A stretch of DNA of 64,000 nt from positions 806,001 through 870,000 of the forward strand of contig NC_008577.1 in the NCBI RefSeq assembly GCF_000203935.1, written 5' to 3'. Of the stretch, positions 35,529-46,284 are shown piece after piece (the first letter of the stretch is position 1; each line of letters starts with the position of its first letter). Source of the stretch: Shewanella sp. ANA-3 (GTDB lineage: Bacteria; Pseudomonadota; Gammaproteobacteria; Enterobacterales; Shewanellaceae). The position numbers and the translations under genes were made by a program. The notes beneath the pieces were generated by a model, which saw only the letters and a list, made by a program, of their open reading frames with translations, ran no database searches and was not told where the DNA came from.

Positions 35529-36836
35529 TTATTCGGCTTTTAGACCGTTGTTGATAGAGATAACATCGTCTTCATTTAAGGTGCCTGCAGCTTGTTTCAA
35601 CGCAATAATTGAGTTGATGTAGCTGTAACGAGCATCCGACAATTTACGTTTTGAGTCGTACAGGTCACGGGTACGGTTCAGTACGTCAACAATAGTACGA
35701 GTACCGACTTCAAAACCCGCTTGTGTTGCCTTTAACGCACTTTCAGATGAAATCACTGACTGCTCATAGGCACGGATAGAGCTGATTGAAGCGCCTACGT
35801 TGTTGTAGTTGTTACGAACGTTTTTCACCACACTACGGTAGGTTTGCTCTAACTTCTCGCTCGCTTCCACATATTGGAATTGTGCTTCTTTGACCTGTGA
35901 CGTGACTTTAAAGCCTTCGAAAATAGGAATGCTTAAGTTCACACCAACGTTCACATTGTCAAAATCTGGCTCATTTACGTCGCCCGTTTTTTGCTCTAAC
36001 CCTTTGTTATAGCCAGCGTTTAGGCTAAGAGATGGCATATGGCCCGCTTTGTAGAGGCTAATGGTCTCTTGAGCGATATCTTTACCGATGCGTTGAGTCA
36101 TCAGATCGACGCTATTGGTTTCAGCAATCTTTAGCCACTCACTCGATGAGGTAGGTGCTGGCGTTACCGCAGAGAAACGGTTGGTGTCGAGCACATTAAT
36201 GGTCTTGTGATCGATACCTGTGATTTCACGCAGGGCTTCGTAGCTGTTGGCTAGTGTGTTTTCAGCCAAAATTTCAGTCGCCGAGGCTAAGTCATACTGA
36301 GCTTGCGCTTCATGTACGTCGGTAATCGCAGTTAAACCTACGGCAAAACGTTGTTTTGTCTGCTCGAGTTGACGCTCAATCGCACGTTTTTCTGCGCCTT
36401 GGAACTCGTAGTTATCTTTTGCCGTTAATACATCGAAGTAGGCTTTAGTCACACGAGTGATCAAATTTTGCAGTGCTGATGCATAGGTCGAATCGGCTTG
36501 AGAAGCGGCTTTTTCGGCAAGGCTTAAACCAACCCAAGCGCTGTGATCATAGATCACTTGGTTCAGTTTTAGGCTACCGGTCAATCCACTGGTATCGCTC
36601 TTAGGATCATTCCATGCTTTGTCATAACCCACGTTAGCGCTGATGGTCGGTAACAGTGGTGCACGGTTTTGTTCGATCTTTTCAAACAAGGCATTACGCT
36701 GAGCTTGTGCTTGTAATACTAGCGGGTCGCTCGTCAGTGCTTGTTGATATATTTGCAGTAAATCATCTGCTTGAACCGCTTGAGCGGAAGCCGCGAGAGT
36801 TAATGCTGCGCATAGAGAACGGATCTTAAATTTCAT
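35529..36836 (-). CDS. tolC: Outer-membrane efflux channel TolC
   Basis: 435 residues with a Sec signal peptide ending at AVQA. The mature sequence has the duplicated helical TolC repeats, e.g. LPTISANVGYDKAWNDP, QLEQTKQRFAVGLTAITDV and SLSLNAGYNKGLEQKTGD with FEVGTRTIVDVLNRTRDLY. It forms the trimeric outer-membrane tunnel for tripartite pumps and type I secretion. It lies divergent from nudF, as in E. coli. Position and length support TolC rather than a pump-specific paralogue. Confidence 0.94.
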   Translation of the reverse strand: MKFKIRSLCAALTLAASAQAVQADDLLQIYQQALTSDPLVLQAQAQRNALFEKIEQNRAPLLPTISANVGYDKAWNDPKSDTSGLTGSLKLNQVIYDHSAWVGLSLAEKAASQADSTYASALQNLITRVTKAYFDVLTAKDNYEFQGAEKRAIERQLEQTKQRFAVGLTAITDVHEAQAQYDLASATEILAENTLANSYEALREITGIDHKTINVLDTNRFSAVTPAPTSSSEWLKIAETNSVDLMTQRIGKDIAQETISLYKAGHMPSLSLNAGYNKGLEQKTGDVNEPDFDNVNVGVNLSIPIFEGFKVTSQVKEAQFQYVEASEKLEQTYRSVVKNVRNNYNNVGASISSIRAYEQSVISSESALKATQAGFEVGTRTIVDVLNRTRDLYDSKRKLSDARYSYINSIIALKQAAGTLNEDDVISINNGLKAE

Positions 36837-37079
36837 TTGCTGTCCTTATTAGACAAATTCTCCCAAAGGAGAAATATGTAACTTCGTTTAGACTAAGTAA
36901 TGCCTTTACCAAGGCGGTTTGCGCTTCCCGACGCTTCCCGATACAGCTAAAACTTAATGTCGTAGAGTCTAAAAACTCCCACACGTTCAAGTCAACTGCG
37001 AAGTGTAACAGATTTTATTTTAAAAATGAGCCAAATTGCCTTGATAATAGGCGAAAATTTAACGCTTAAGGATTGAAAT

Positions 37080-37691
37080 ATGAAGCCTGCTGGTTTTTCG
37101 CAAACAGATGTGGAAATTCTCGAGAAAAAGTCGCTGTATCAAGGTTTTTTCGCCCTCGAACAGTTCACTTTTAAACACAAATTATTTGCTGGTGGTTGGA
37201 GCCAACCCGTGACCCGTGAAGTGTTCGAGCGTGGCCATGCCGTGGTGGTTCTGCCCTATGATGCTGCGCGTGACAAGATTGTTTTAATTGAACAAATTCG
37301 TTTTCCTGCATTAGCGACCACTAAATCTCCTTGGCTAATGGAGTTGGTCGCGGGTATGATTGCGCCCGACGAAACGCCGCAGGATGTTGCGCATCGCGAA
37401 CTGCTGGAAGAAACCGGCTTAACCGCCCGCAATATGCATTATGTGAATAGTTATCTGGCAAGTCCTGGTGGCAGTACGGAGCGTTTCTATTTCTATTGGG
37501 CCGAGGTGGATTCATCCCTGGCACAAGGTCTGCACGGATTAGCTGACGAACACGAAGATATTCGATTGCATGTGTTAGACCGTGAGGATGCCTATAATCA
37601 GGTCGTCAACGGGGCAATAGACAATGCGTCGACCGTAATTGGATTGCAGTGGTTGCAATTAAACTATCAGCAACTGGTTAAAGTTGGATAA
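37080..37691 (+). CDS. nudF: ADP-ribose diphosphatase (Nudix)
   Basis: 203 residues; hydrolyses ADP-ribose to AMP and ribose-5-phosphate. The Nudix box GX5EX7REUXEEXGU is present as GMIAPDETPQDVAHREL and LEETGL. ELVAGMI and YLASPGGSTERF match the ADPRase subgroup. The gene overlaps the following DUF1249 gene by eight bases and starts the nudF-DUF1249-cpdA-yqiA-parE row that is conserved with E. coli. Confidence 0.95.
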   Translation: MKPAGFSQTDVEILEKKSLYQGFFALEQFTFKHKLFAGGWSQPVTREVFERGHAVVVLPYDAARDKIVLIEQIRFPALATTKSPWLMELVAGMIAPDETPQDVAHRELLEETGLTARNMHYVNSYLASPGGSTERFYFYWAEVDSSLAQGLHGLADEHEDIRLHVLDREDAYNQVVNGAIDNASTVIGLQWLQLNYQQLVKVG

Positions 37692-38136
37692 AGGTTTGGC
37701 TACTTCAACATCGCACCGAAAACCGCGCTACCAACCTAACGTGAGCGACTTTTTAGCGCTATGCGGGCGTAACTACGGCTATATGCAGAAGTGGTTACCG
37801 CTCGATATTGAAGTGGGCCAGTCTTGGCAACTCGAAGGTGAAGCGGGTGTATTAGTAATCCGTATTTTAGAAAATACCAAATACACTCAATTAGTTGAGA
37901 TCTTACGCCCGGTTAAAATCATGGAGTTTATTAATACTCCCAAGGTGTTAGTGAGAATTTATCATGATGCTAAATTAGCAGAAGTGTTAACTGGTCAACA
38001 GATTTACCAATTGCGCCCAGTGTATGATTATCCCAATTTACGCATGTATCATAGCGATGAAAAGTACCAGGTTAATGCATTCCTGGGGGAGTTATTGAAG
38101 ATTGGCTGCCAACAACGTTTGGTGTGTCAATCTTAG
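37684..38136 (+). CDS. DUF1249 protein (YqiB-like)
   Basis: 150 residues, matching E. coli YqiB in length, motifs (CGRNYGYMQKWLP, RIYHDAKLAEVL, YDYPNLRMYHSDEKYQVN) and position between nudF and cpdA. The start must be a non-ATG codon, because the first ATG comes after conserved residues; TTG 37684 overlaps the nudF stop. Function unknown. Confidence 0.88.
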   Translation: MDKGLATSTSHRKPRYQPNVSDFLALCGRNYGYMQKWLPLDIEVGQSWQLEGEAGVLVIRILENTKYTQLVEILRPVKIMEFINTPKVLVRIYHDAKLAEVLTGQQIYQLRPVYDYPNLRMYHSDEKYQVNAFLGELLKIGCQQRLVCQS

Positions 38137-38151
38137 AATTGGGTATTCAAT

Positions 38152-38991
38152 GTGCTGAAAGAGGCTGTCTCTTACTCAATAGCTGAAGAAGAAAGTGTGC
38201 GCATAGTGCAAGTCACTGATCCGCACCTTTTTGCCGATCCTGAGGCGCAGTTATTAGGGGTCAACACCAGTAAAAGTTTTGCTGCTGTACTTAATACGAT
38301 CCGCGCTGTCGACTATCCAGCGCATCTGATGTTAGCCACGGGCGATCTAAGCCAAGATTATTCCCCCGAATCCTATCGTCAATTTGTGGCCGCAGTGGCG
38401 CCACTTAACTTACCTTGCCATTATCTTCCAGGTAATCATGACGATCCGCGGATCATGTATCTGCATATGCAGGGCGAGCGGATTTTTGGTCAGCAGCGTA
38501 TCCTTGCGGGTAAATGGCAAATCTTGATGCTGGACTCCACCGTGCGGGGAAAGCCCGGCGGCAATATGGCCGAGAGTCAATTCGAACTCATTGAACAGGC
38601 CATAGCCGCGCATCCAGACCGCCACACCTTACTGGTGATGCACCACAACCCTATCTTGGTGAATTGCGCTTGGTTAGACCAACATTGCATGGATAACGGC
38701 ACTGAGTTTCTCAGACGTGTCGCCCAATACCCACAGGTTAAGGGGTTACTCTGGGGCCATGTGCATCAACAGTTGGATACCGACTATGACGGTCCCCATG
38801 GCCCGCTACAATTAATGGCGACGCCTTCTACTTGTATTCAGTTTAAACCGCAATCGCCTTATTTTGCCCTCGATGGACTGCAACCCGGTTATCGTTTGCT
38901 GGAGCTGAAGGCCGATGGTAGCATCTGCACTAATGTGTATCGCGTGCCGGGAAATCTGTTTTCCCCCGATAAAGATTCCAGCGGTTATTAA
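38152..38991 (+). CDS. cpdA: 3',5'-cyclic-AMP phosphodiesterase CpdA
   Basis: 279-residue calcineurin-like metallophosphoesterase. The metal motifs are VTDPHLF (DXH), GDLSQDYS (GD), GNHDD, MHHNP and GHVHQQ (GHXH). It hydrolyses cAMP, which in Shewanella matters for Crp control of anaerobic respiration. The start is GTG 38152; no ATG precedes the conserved VRIVQVTD. In the conserved row with nudF and parE. Confidence 0.95.
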   Translation: MLKEAVSYSIAEEESVRIVQVTDPHLFADPEAQLLGVNTSKSFAAVLNTIRAVDYPAHLMLATGDLSQDYSPESYRQFVAAVAPLNLPCHYLPGNHDDPRIMYLHMQGERIFGQQRILAGKWQILMLDSTVRGKPGGNMAESQFELIEQAIAAHPDRHTLLVMHHNPILVNCAWLDQHCMDNGTEFLRRVAQYPQVKGLLWGHVHQQLDTDYDGPHGPLQLMATPSTCIQFKPQSPYFALDGLQPGYRLLELKADGSICTNVYRVPGNLFSPDKDSSGY

Positions 38992-39017
38992 CGCGAGTGA
39001 CCGCAGCTTGAGGAACT

Positions 39018-39593
39018 ATGCTGCTCTATATTCACGGATTCAACAGTTCACCTTTCTCCGATAAAGCGGTGATGACGGCGCAATATATGGCCGAGCATCA
39101 CCCTTCCTTAGCCTTCCATCAACCGCAATTACCCAACACACCTAAGGCCGCCATGGCCTTGCTGCAGGGCTATGTTGCGGCGGCTAAGCAAGCGGGCGAG
39201 CCACTCAATTATATCGGCTCATCCTTGGGGGGCTATTTTGCGAGTTACTTGGCAGAACAATACGGTGGCCGTGCTGTGTTGGTGAATCCGGCCGTCAAGC
39301 CCTTTGAGCTGTTTGATGAGTTTATGGGGCCGCAATTTAACCCTTATACCGAAGAGCATTATCAGGTATTGCCGGAGCATAAGCTGGAAGTGGCTGAATT
39401 TAATACGGCTGTTATCCGCAATCCCGATCGTTTTTTGGTACTATTGCAAACGGGCGATGAAGTGCTGGATTATCGAGAAGCACTGCATAAGTATCACCAT
39501 TGCCAATTACGGATTGAATCCGGTGGCGATCACAGTTTTGTGGGTTATGAGCGATATCTGCAAACTGTAAGCCAATTTTTACACTTACCTTGA
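39018..39593 (+). CDS. yqiA: YqiA-type alpha/beta-hydrolase esterase
   Basis: 191 residues. The sequence has YIHGFNSSP at the start, the nucleophile elbow IGSSLGGYFA (GXSXG), an Asp in QTGDEVLDY and the catalytic His in SGGDHSFVGY. E. coli YqiA has the same size and position between cpdA and parE and shows esterase activity on acyl-CoA and short esters. Physiological substrate unknown. Confidence 0.92.
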   Translation: MLLYIHGFNSSPFSDKAVMTAQYMAEHHPSLAFHQPQLPNTPKAAMALLQGYVAAAKQAGEPLNYIGSSLGGYFASYLAEQYGGRAVLVNPAVKPFELFDEFMGPQFNPYTEEHYQVLPEHKLEVAEFNTAVIRNPDRFLVLLQTGDEVLDYREALHKYHHCQLRIESGGDHSFVGYERYLQTVSQFLHLP

Positions 39594-39649
39594 CAAATAG
39601 TCGTCCAGAGCCGCAACATGGCCGGATATAACAACTTATAGCGTACACT

Positions 39650-41536
39650 ATGACGAATCAATACACCTCTGACGCCATTGAAGTTCTTAACGGACTCGAC
39701 CCAGTTAAACGCCGTCCAGGTATGTATACCGATACCACCCGACCTAACCACTTAGGCCAAGAGGTCATAGATAACAGTGTGGACGAGGCCTTAGCGGGCC
39801 ACGCCACTAAAATCGAAGTTGTGCTCCATACCGATAATTCCCTTGAAGTCACCGACGATGGTCGGGGGATGCCGGTAGATATTCACCCTGAAGAAGGCAT
39901 TCCCGGGGTCGAACTCATCCTTACTAAACTGCATGCCGGCGGTAAATTTTCGAATAAAAATTACCAATTCTCCGGTGGTTTGCACGGTGTGGGGATTTCG
40001 GTGGTTAACGCTCTGTCTCGTCGCGTTGAAGTGACGGTACGCCGTGACGGCCAAGTGTATGATATTGCTTTTGAAAATGGCTTTAAAGTTGAAGAATTAA
40101 AAGTTACAGGTACTTGCGGTCGTCGCAATACTGGTACCCGAGTACATTTCTGGCCCGACGCCAGCTATTTCGATTCGGCGAATTTCTCCAACTCCAAACT
40201 CATCTATTTGCTGCGCGCCAAGGCCGTGTTGTGTCCGGGTCTTAGGATCAAATTTACTAATAAACACACCAACGAAGTCCATGAGTGGTACTACGAGAGT
40301 GGTTTAACCGATTATCTTAAGGCGGCGGTTGGCGATAATTTAATGCTGCCAGAAGAGCCCTTTATCGGCAGCTTTAAAGGTCAAATCGAAGCCGCTGATT
40401 GGGCCATTACTTGGCTGCCTGAAGGTGGCGATGCGATCAATGAAAGCTATGTTAACTTGATCCCAACGCCATTGGGTGGAACCCATGTGAACGGTTTCCG
40501 CCAAGGTTTGCTGGAGTCGATGCGCGAGTTCTGTGAGTTTCGCAATCTGATCCCCCGCGGCATCAAGCTGTCGCCTGAGGATATTTGGGATCGCGCCGCC
40601 TTCATTCTCTCGGTGAAGATGCAAGATCCGCAGTTTGCCGGTCAAACCAAAGAGAAACTCTCGAGCCGTCAAAGCTCTGCCTTCGTCTCTGGTATTGTGC
40701 GTGACGCGTTTTCACTGTGGCTCAACTCGAATACAGAATTGGCCGAGTCGCTGGCGGACATGTGTATTAACAACGCCCAGCGCCGCTTAAAAGCCTCGAA
40801 AAAAGTGGCCCGTAAAAAAGTCACCTCAGGCCCGGCATTACCGGGTAAATTGACCGACTGTAGCGGCCAAGATCCGATGCGCGGCGAACTCTTCTTAGTG
40901 GAAGGGGACTCTGCGGGCGGCAGTGCGAAGCAGGCGCGCGACCGTGAGTTTCAGGCCATTATGCCGCTGCGGGGTAAAATCCTAAACACGTGGGAGGTGG
41001 ATGCTTCACAGGTGTTGGCCTCGCAGGAAGTGCATGACATCTCGGTGGCGATTGGTTGCGATCCCGATAGCAACGATATCTCCGAGCTAAGATATGGCAA
41101 GATTTGTATTCTCGCCGACGCCGACTCCGACGGGCTACATATTGCAACTTTACTCTGCGCCCTGTTTCTGAAACATTACCGTGTGCTGGTCGAACAGGGC
41201 CATGTCTATATCGCTATGCCACCGCTGTTCCGTATCGATATAGGTAAAGATGTTTATTACGCCTTAGATGAGGCTGAAAAAGAAGGTATTCTCGACCGTA
41301 TTACTGCCGAGAATAAAAAGGGTAAGGTCCAAGTTACGCGCTTTAAAGGTCTGGGTGAGATGAACCCGCTGCAATTGCGTGAAACGACTATGGATCCAAA
41401 CACTCGCCGTTTAGTTCAGTTAACCATTGATGATGTAGAAGAAACTGACTCACTGATGGATATGTTGCTGGCTAAGAAACGCTCGCCCGATCGTAAAAAC
41501 TGGCTCGAGGATAAGGGTGACATGGCGGTACTTTAA
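39650..41536 (+). CDS. parE: DNA topoisomerase IV subunit B
   Basis: 628 residues. GHKL ATPase motifs: EVIDNSVDEALAG, DDGRGMPVD and SGGLHGVGISVVNAL. The Toprim domain has the metal motif VEGDSAGGSAK and a DADSDG metal site. It decatenates sister chromosomes with ParC. Size and the KRRPGMYTDTTRP start region fit ParE, not GyrB. In most enterics parC lies nearby; here a propeller-protein gene lies between them. Confidence 0.97.
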   Translation: MTNQYTSDAIEVLNGLDPVKRRPGMYTDTTRPNHLGQEVIDNSVDEALAGHATKIEVVLHTDNSLEVTDDGRGMPVDIHPEEGIPGVELILTKLHAGGKFSNKNYQFSGGLHGVGISVVNALSRRVEVTVRRDGQVYDIAFENGFKVEELKVTGTCGRRNTGTRVHFWPDASYFDSANFSNSKLIYLLRAKAVLCPGLRIKFTNKHTNEVHEWYYESGLTDYLKAAVGDNLMLPEEPFIGSFKGQIEAADWAITWLPEGGDAINESYVNLIPTPLGGTHVNGFRQGLLESMREFCEFRNLIPRGIKLSPEDIWDRAAFILSVKMQDPQFAGQTKEKLSSRQSSAFVSGIVRDAFSLWLNSNTELAESLADMCINNAQRRLKASKKVARKKVTSGPALPGKLTDCSGQDPMRGELFLVEGDSAGGSAKQARDREFQAIMPLRGKILNTWEVDASQVLASQEVHDISVAIGCDPDSNDISELRYGKICILADADSDGLHIATLLCALFLKHYRVLVEQGHVYIAMPPLFRIDIGKDVYYALDEAEKEGILDRITAENKKGKVQVTRFKGLGEMNPLQLRETTMDPNTRRLVQLTIDDVEETDSLMDMLLAKKRSPDRKNWLEDKGDMAVL

Positions 41537-41588
41537 TGTTGTGCACTATTGCCGATAACAATAAAACTTAGGCATAAAGAAAATTACC

Positions 41589-42764
41589 ATGTTGTATATA
41601 AAAACTAATAATTATAAATATTTAAGGGTGTTCTCTGCCTTCGGGGCCCTACTGGCGAGTCTGGCGTTATTAACGAGCCAGGCGGCGATAGCGGGGTCTC
41701 AGTCGATCATGATTACCGTGTCGAAGGGATTTGGTTTATCCCTTTATGCCTCCGATCTCGGGGATGCAAAGCAGATAGCCATGGGCTCAAACGGCACACT
41801 CTTTGTGGGTTCCAATAAGAGTGGTATTGTGCATGCGCTCGTTGACAGCAATCAAGATGGCCGCGTCGATAAACGTTATGTGATTGCCAAAGGGCTGGAA
41901 TCCCCCGATGCGATAGCCTTCCATAATGGCGATCTTTTTGTCGCGACTGAAAACCGTATCGTACGTTTTATTGATATTGAGCAGCGCCTACGCCGTCCGA
42001 CTCGCCCGAAAGAGATCTACAGCGATCTGCCAGAATCTGATAAAAAAAGTGCCCGAGCGATGAATTTTGGCCCCGATGGCCGCTTGTATGTCTCCATCGG
42101 TGCACCGTGCAACGTGTGTGAGGCGAGTGCGCCCTACAGCAGCATAATTGCGATTAATGTCGATACTGGAGCAAGTGAGCAGATTGCCCTAGGCGTACGT
42201 GATGCGACTGGATTTGACTGGTCTCCCCAAGATGGCAAGTTATGGTTTGCCGACCAAGGTCGTGATTGGATGGGGGATAATTTACCGCCCGATGAAATCA
42301 ACCGCGTCGATGTGATTGGCAGCCATTATGGTTTCCCGTATTTGCACGCTTCGTCCGTGGTCGAGCCTGCCTACGAAAAACCTAAGAATTTAAAAATTAC
42401 CGTCCCGGTTTATGAACTGCCAGCCCATGTTGCACCGACTGGCCTCGCGTTTTACCGCGGTAAGCAATTCCCTGAGATCTACCATAATCAATTGTTTGTT
42501 GCTGAAAATGGTTCTTGGAACCGTTCAAGCAAAGTGGGTTATCAGATCGTCATGTTGAAACTCGAGAATGAGCAAGTTGTCAGCCGTGAAACCGTAGTGA
42601 GTTTTCTTGATGGCGAGTTTCCCGTTGCCCGTCCCTATGCCCTGTTATCGGGGGAAGATGGCGCAATGTACATCTCGGATGATTTGAAAGGTAACCTGTA
42701 TCGGCTGTTCTATAAGGATGGCGATAATACTGAAGAACCACAGGAACTAGAAGAAAATGAGTGA
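41589..42764 (+). CDS. PQQ-dependent sugar-dehydrogenase-like beta-propeller protein
   Basis: 391 residues with a long N-terminal signal or anchor (hydrophobic at about 15-36, ending near AAIAG). The rest is a six-bladed propeller of the soluble glucose/L-sorbosone dehydrogenase type: [52 protein letters not shown] and [16 protein letters not shown]. These proteins are periplasmic and usually use PQQ. Its last eight bases overlap parC, so parE, this gene and parC may form one transcript. Enzyme activity is inferred from fold only. Confidence 0.82.
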   Translation: MLYIKTNNYKYLRVFSAFGALLASLALLTSQAAIAGSQSIMITVSKGFGLSLYASDLGDAKQIAMGSNGTLFVGSNKSGIVHALVDSNQDGRVDKRYVIAKGLESPDAIAFHNGDLFVATENRIVRFIDIEQRLRRPTRPKEIYSDLPESDKKSARAMNFGPDGRLYVSIGAPCNVCEASAPYSSIIAINVDTGASEQIALGVRDATGFDWSPQDGKLWFADQGRDWMGDNLPPDEINRVDVIGSHYGFPYLHASSVVEPAYEKPKNLKITVPVYELPAHVAPTGLAFYRGKQFPEIYHNQLFVAENGSWNRSSKVGYQIVMLKLENEQVVSRETVVSFLDGEFPVARPYALLSGEDGAMYISDDLKGNLYRLFYKDGDNTEEPQELEENE

Positions 42765-45033
42765 CGCGATCAAGTTAAGCTTAGATGGCGTAGAGCAGAT
42801 GCCCCTGCGGCGCTTTACCGAAGAAGCTTATCTGAACTATTCCATGTACGTCATCATGGACCGAGCCTTGCCCCATATCGGTGACGGGCTTAAGCCGGTG
42901 CAGCGGCGGATTATTTATGCCATGAGTGAGCTCGGGTTATCAGCTCAGTCAAAACATAAAAAATCAGCCCGTACCGTCGGTGACGTATTAGGTAAGTACC
43001 ATCCCCATGGCGACAGCGCGTGTTATGAGGCTATGGTACTGATGGCGCAGCCATTTTCTTACCGTTATCCGCTAGTCGATGGTCAAGGTAACTGGGGTGC
43101 GCCAGACGATCCTAAGTCCTTCGCCGCGATGCGTTATACCGAGGCGCGCCTGTCTAAGTTCTCCGAAGTATTATTGTCTGAGCTGGGACAAGGTACGGTC
43201 GAATGGGGCGCTAACTTCGATGGCACCTTGAAAGAACCTAAAGTGCTGCCCGCACGTTTGCCGCATATTTTACTCAATGGCATCACGGGTATCGCTGTCG
43301 GTATGGCGACGGATATTCCGCCCCATAACGCTAGAGAGTTAGTCAATGCCTGTGTGGCACTGCTTGACGATCCTAAACTCGAACTTGAGCAATTGATGGG
43401 CTATGTGCCTGGGCCTGATTATCCGACCGAGGCCGAGATCATCACGCCAGCGGCTGACATTGCCAAAGTCTATGAGACGGGCCGTGGCTCCATAAAAGCC
43501 CGCGCCGTGTATAGCGTCGATGCTGGTGAGATAGTGATCACCGCGCTGCCGCACCAAGCCAGTAGCGGCAAAATTTTAGAGCAAATCGCCGCCCAGATGC
43601 AGGCGAAAAAGTTGCCTATGGTGGCTGACTTACGTGATGAGTCTGACCACGAAAACCCTGTGCGACTAGTGGTGGTGCCGCGTTCAAATCGCGTCGATTG
43701 CGATCAACTGATGGCGCACTTGTTTGCGACCACAGATCTTGAGAAAAGCTTTAGGGTAAACCTGAACGTCTTGGGCCTAGATGGTCGTCCACGCGTCAAA
43801 GGATTAAAAGAGCTATTAACCGAATGGTTAGAGTTCCGTGTCGATACCGTAAGGCGTCGTCTCGAGTATCGCCTCGATAAAGTCTTAGCACGGTTACATA
43901 TCCTCGAAGCCTTGATGATAGCCTTCCTCAATATCGATGAAGTGATTGAAATCATTCGTTTCCACGATGAGCCAAAGGCCGAGTTAATGGCGCGCTTTAA
44001 CCTGACGGATAGGCAAGCCGAAGCCATCCTCGAGTTAAAGTTACGTCATTTAGCCAAGTTAGAAGAGTTTAAAATCAAGGCCGAGCAGGATGAGCTTGAG
44101 GCCGAGCGTGAGAAATTAGAACAGTTATTAAGCTCAGATCGCCGCTTAAAAACCTTGATCAAGAAAGAATTAATTCAAGATGGCGAAACCTATGGCGACG
44201 ATCGCCGCTCACCGATTGTTGAGCGCCATGAATCCCGTGCCTTAACCGAGCAGGAGCTGACGCCGAGCGAGCCAGTGACTGTAGTGTTATCTGAAAAAGG
44301 CTGGGTGCGTTGCGCTAAGGGCCATGATATCGATGCCGAGTCTTTGTCCTATAAGGCGGGGGATCAATATCTATGCAGTGCGATGGGACGCAGTAATCAG
44401 GCGGCGGTATTTATTGATTCATCGGGACGCGCCTTTGCGACCGACAGTCACAGCCTGCCATCGGCGAGGAGCCAAGGCGAGCCCATCACCACGCGCTTTA
44501 ATATGGCGCCGGGTGAAACCATGCAGCATGTGATTTTGGGTGAAGACGAGCAATGTTTCCTACTCGCCACCGATGCAGGTTACGGTTTTATCTGTACTTA
44601 TAACGATATGGTGTCACGTAACAAGGCGGGTAAAGCCCTGTTAAGCTTACCGACGAATGCCAAGTCTTTGCCGCCGAGACCTATTGACCGCAATCGCGAG
44701 ATGTCGATTCTAGCCATCACCAATGAAGGGCGTATGTTACTGTTTTCATTGGAAGCATTGCCACAGTTGTCTAAGGGTAAGGGTAACAAGATTATCGGTA
44801 TTCCGAGTGAGCGCGCTAAGAATCGTGAAGAGTTGATGACCCACTTACAACTTGTGCCAGCAGACACTTCGGTCACCCTATGGGCAGGTAAGCGTAAACT
44901 CACCTTAAAACCGAGCGATTTAGAGCATTATCGGGGTGAACGTGGCCGCCGCGGCGCCAAGTTACCACGCGGGTTACAACGTGTTGATAGTGTTGAATTA
45001 GGCGAAGGTGCAGAGGTTTTACCTAGCATTTAA
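42757..45033 (+). CDS. parC: DNA topoisomerase IV subunit A
   Basis: 758 residues. The catalytic tyrosine is Tyr127 in [11 protein letters not shown]. The quinolone-resistance region reads [12 protein letters not shown] with Ser87 and Glu91 (E. coli Ser80 and Glu84), the susceptible-type residues. The C-terminal propeller has the degenerate blade repeats typical of ParC. ATG 42757 lies inside the end of the upstream gene. A terminator follows about 45 bases after the stop. Confidence 0.97.
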   Translation: MSDAIKLSLDGVEQMPLRRFTEEAYLNYSMYVIMDRALPHIGDGLKPVQRRIIYAMSELGLSAQSKHKKSARTVGDVLGKYHPHGDSACYEAMVLMAQPFSYRYPLVDGQGNWGAPDDPKSFAAMRYTEARLSKFSEVLLSELGQGTVEWGANFDGTLKEPKVLPARLPHILLNGITGIAVGMATDIPPHNARELVNACVALLDDPKLELEQLMGYVPGPDYPTEAEIITPAADIAKVYETGRGSIKARAVYSVDAGEIVITALPHQASSGKILEQIAAQMQAKKLPMVADLRDESDHENPVRLVVVPRSNRVDCDQLMAHLFATTDLEKSFRVNLNVLGLDGRPRVKGLKELLTEWLEFRVDTVRRRLEYRLDKVLARLHILEALMIAFLNIDEVIEIIRFHDEPKAELMARFNLTDRQAEAILELKLRHLAKLEEFKIKAEQDELEAEREKLEQLLSSDRRLKTLIKKELIQDGETYGDDRRSPIVERHESRALTEQELTPSEPVTVVLSEKGWVRCAKGHDIDAESLSYKAGDQYLCSAMGRSNQAAVFIDSSGRAFATDSHSLPSARSQGEPITTRFNMAPGETMQHVILGEDEQCFLLATDAGYGFICTYNDMVSRNKAGKALLSLPTNAKSLPPRPIDRNREMSILAITNEGRMLLFSLEALPQLSKGKGNKIIGIPSERAKNREELMTHLQLVPADTSVTLWAGKRKLTLKPSDLEHYRGERGRRGAKLPRGLQRVDSVELGEGAEVLPSI

Positions 45034-45075
45034 CGCTCATTTGAGCTTGCGTAAAGTTAGTCGCAACAAGTTAAT

Positions 45076-45110
45076 AAAAGCCACTCAAGTGTCACTTGAG
45101 TGGCTTTTTT
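45076..45110 (+). terminator. Intrinsic terminator of parC
   Basis: AGCCACTCAAGT, loop GTC and ACTTGAGTGGCT, a perfect 12-bp stem, are followed by TTTTT. Confidence 0.93.
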
Positions 45111-45149
45111 ATGACAATCACTCAGTACTTTGTACTAAATTTGAGGTAT

Positions 45150-45180
45150 AAAAAAACCTACCGCAAGCGGTAGGTTTTTT
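45150..45180 (-). terminator. Intrinsic terminator of the Omp35-type porin gene
   Basis: AAAAAACCTACCGC, AA and GCGGTAGGTTTTTT form a near-perfect palindrome just beyond the porin stop. Confidence 0.9.
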
Positions 45181-45204
45181 CGCTAATATCTTTTAAGAAG
45201 GATA

Positions 45205-46284
45205 TTAGAAGTCGTAACGTACACCTACAGAGAATACGTTGTCGTCTTGTAAGTCGATTTTAGCGCCAGTAGTGTCTTTATAGTCGCCTTTGTACATTGA
45301 GTACTGGCCATACACCATAGTTGATTTGGATAAACGGTAGTCAGCGCCAACGTTGATATTGTTTACGCTAATATCGTCAGCACCTGCTTTGCCTAACGTG
45401 CTGTAATATTTACCGAAACCAGCTTCATCGTAGCCGTATTCAGCTTTCAGGTTCACACCGTTCAGATCGTAAGATACGTTCACGAAGTAAGTGTTACCGT
45501 CGATAGCGCTATCAGTTACGCTTTCAGAGTTTTGGAATAAACCACCGAGTTTGAACTGACCTAATTTAGCCTGGGCTACACCACGGTATGCATCAACACC
45601 AGCGATACCTTTGTTGTAAGCAACAGCTACATAGTAGTTTTGCTCTTTGAACTTACTATCACCTAGAGTTGCACTCAGAGCGTATAAGCTTTCATTGGTA
45701 TCTGGAGCAGGTTTTCCGTCTATTTTTTCATCGTTGTTATCATCGAACAGGTAGTTAGCATTTAATGTCACTAAACCACCGAGTTTAGGTGAGAAGTACC
45801 ATACACCATCGGCACTACGAGTTTGAGCGCTAACTAAACGGTCGATATCCGCGTTGGTGTTACCGAAAATATCTACGCCGCCTTCAGCTTGCTTGAATAC
45901 TGTGTCATTACGACCGACTAATACAGTACCTGCATTGGTTTTTAAACCTAAGTAAGTGTTACGAGCTTTGAACACGTCACCTGAGCCAGAAGTGCTTTCA
46001 ACTTGGAATTCCATTTGATAAACAACGTCATAGCCATCAGCAATCTTCTCAGTACCTTTAACACCTAATAAAGAGAAGTTGTTTTCTAAATAGGTACCAG
46101 CGTTATTCTCATCGGCATAGTTTGAGTTTAAGCCGTTTGTGCCAGATTGTAGAGTTGCACCTGTTTCAGTATTAGTTACAGCAAGCTCTAAACGACCGTA
46201 GAAGCTTGGGCCTTCGGCTAGCGCACCGAATGAAGCCAGCGCTAATACTGATGCAACTGATGCAGAGATGAATGTCTTTTTCAT
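45205..46284 (-). CDS. omp35: Trimeric general porin (Omp35-type)
   Basis: 359 residues from ATG 46284 (GGGAG upstream); a longer in-frame start would bury the signal peptide. The signal ends at GALAEG. A 16-strand porin barrel follows: FYGRLELAVTNTETG, the LVGRNDTVFKQAEGGVDIFGN loop and the C-terminal VGVRYDF with final Phe. In S. oneidensis the porin next to parC is Omp35, reported to affect anaerobic respiration; the assignment here is by position and type. Codon use is that of a strongly expressed gene. Confidence 0.8.
   Translation of the reverse strand: MKKTFISASVASVLALASFGALAEGPSFYGRLELAVTNTETGATLQSGTNGLNSNYADENNAGTYLENNFSLLGVKGTEKIADGYDVVYQMEFQVESTSGSGDVFKARNTYLGLKTNAGTVLVGRNDTVFKQAEGGVDIFGNTNADIDRLVSAQTRSADGVWYFSPKLGGLVTLNANYLFDDNNDEKIDGKPAPDTNESLYALSATLGDSKFKEQNYYVAVAYNKGIAGVDAYRGVAQAKLGQFKLGGLFQNSESVTDSAIDGNTYFVNVSYDLNGVNLKAEYGYDEAGFGKYYSTLGKAGADDISVNNINVGADYRLSKSTMVYGQYSMYKGDYKDTTGAKIDLQDDNVFSVGVRYDF

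Noticed and set aside
39304..39570. Alternative-frame gene inside yqiA
   Set aside because: Fully contained in a well-supported esterase gene; no ribosome-binding site or family features.
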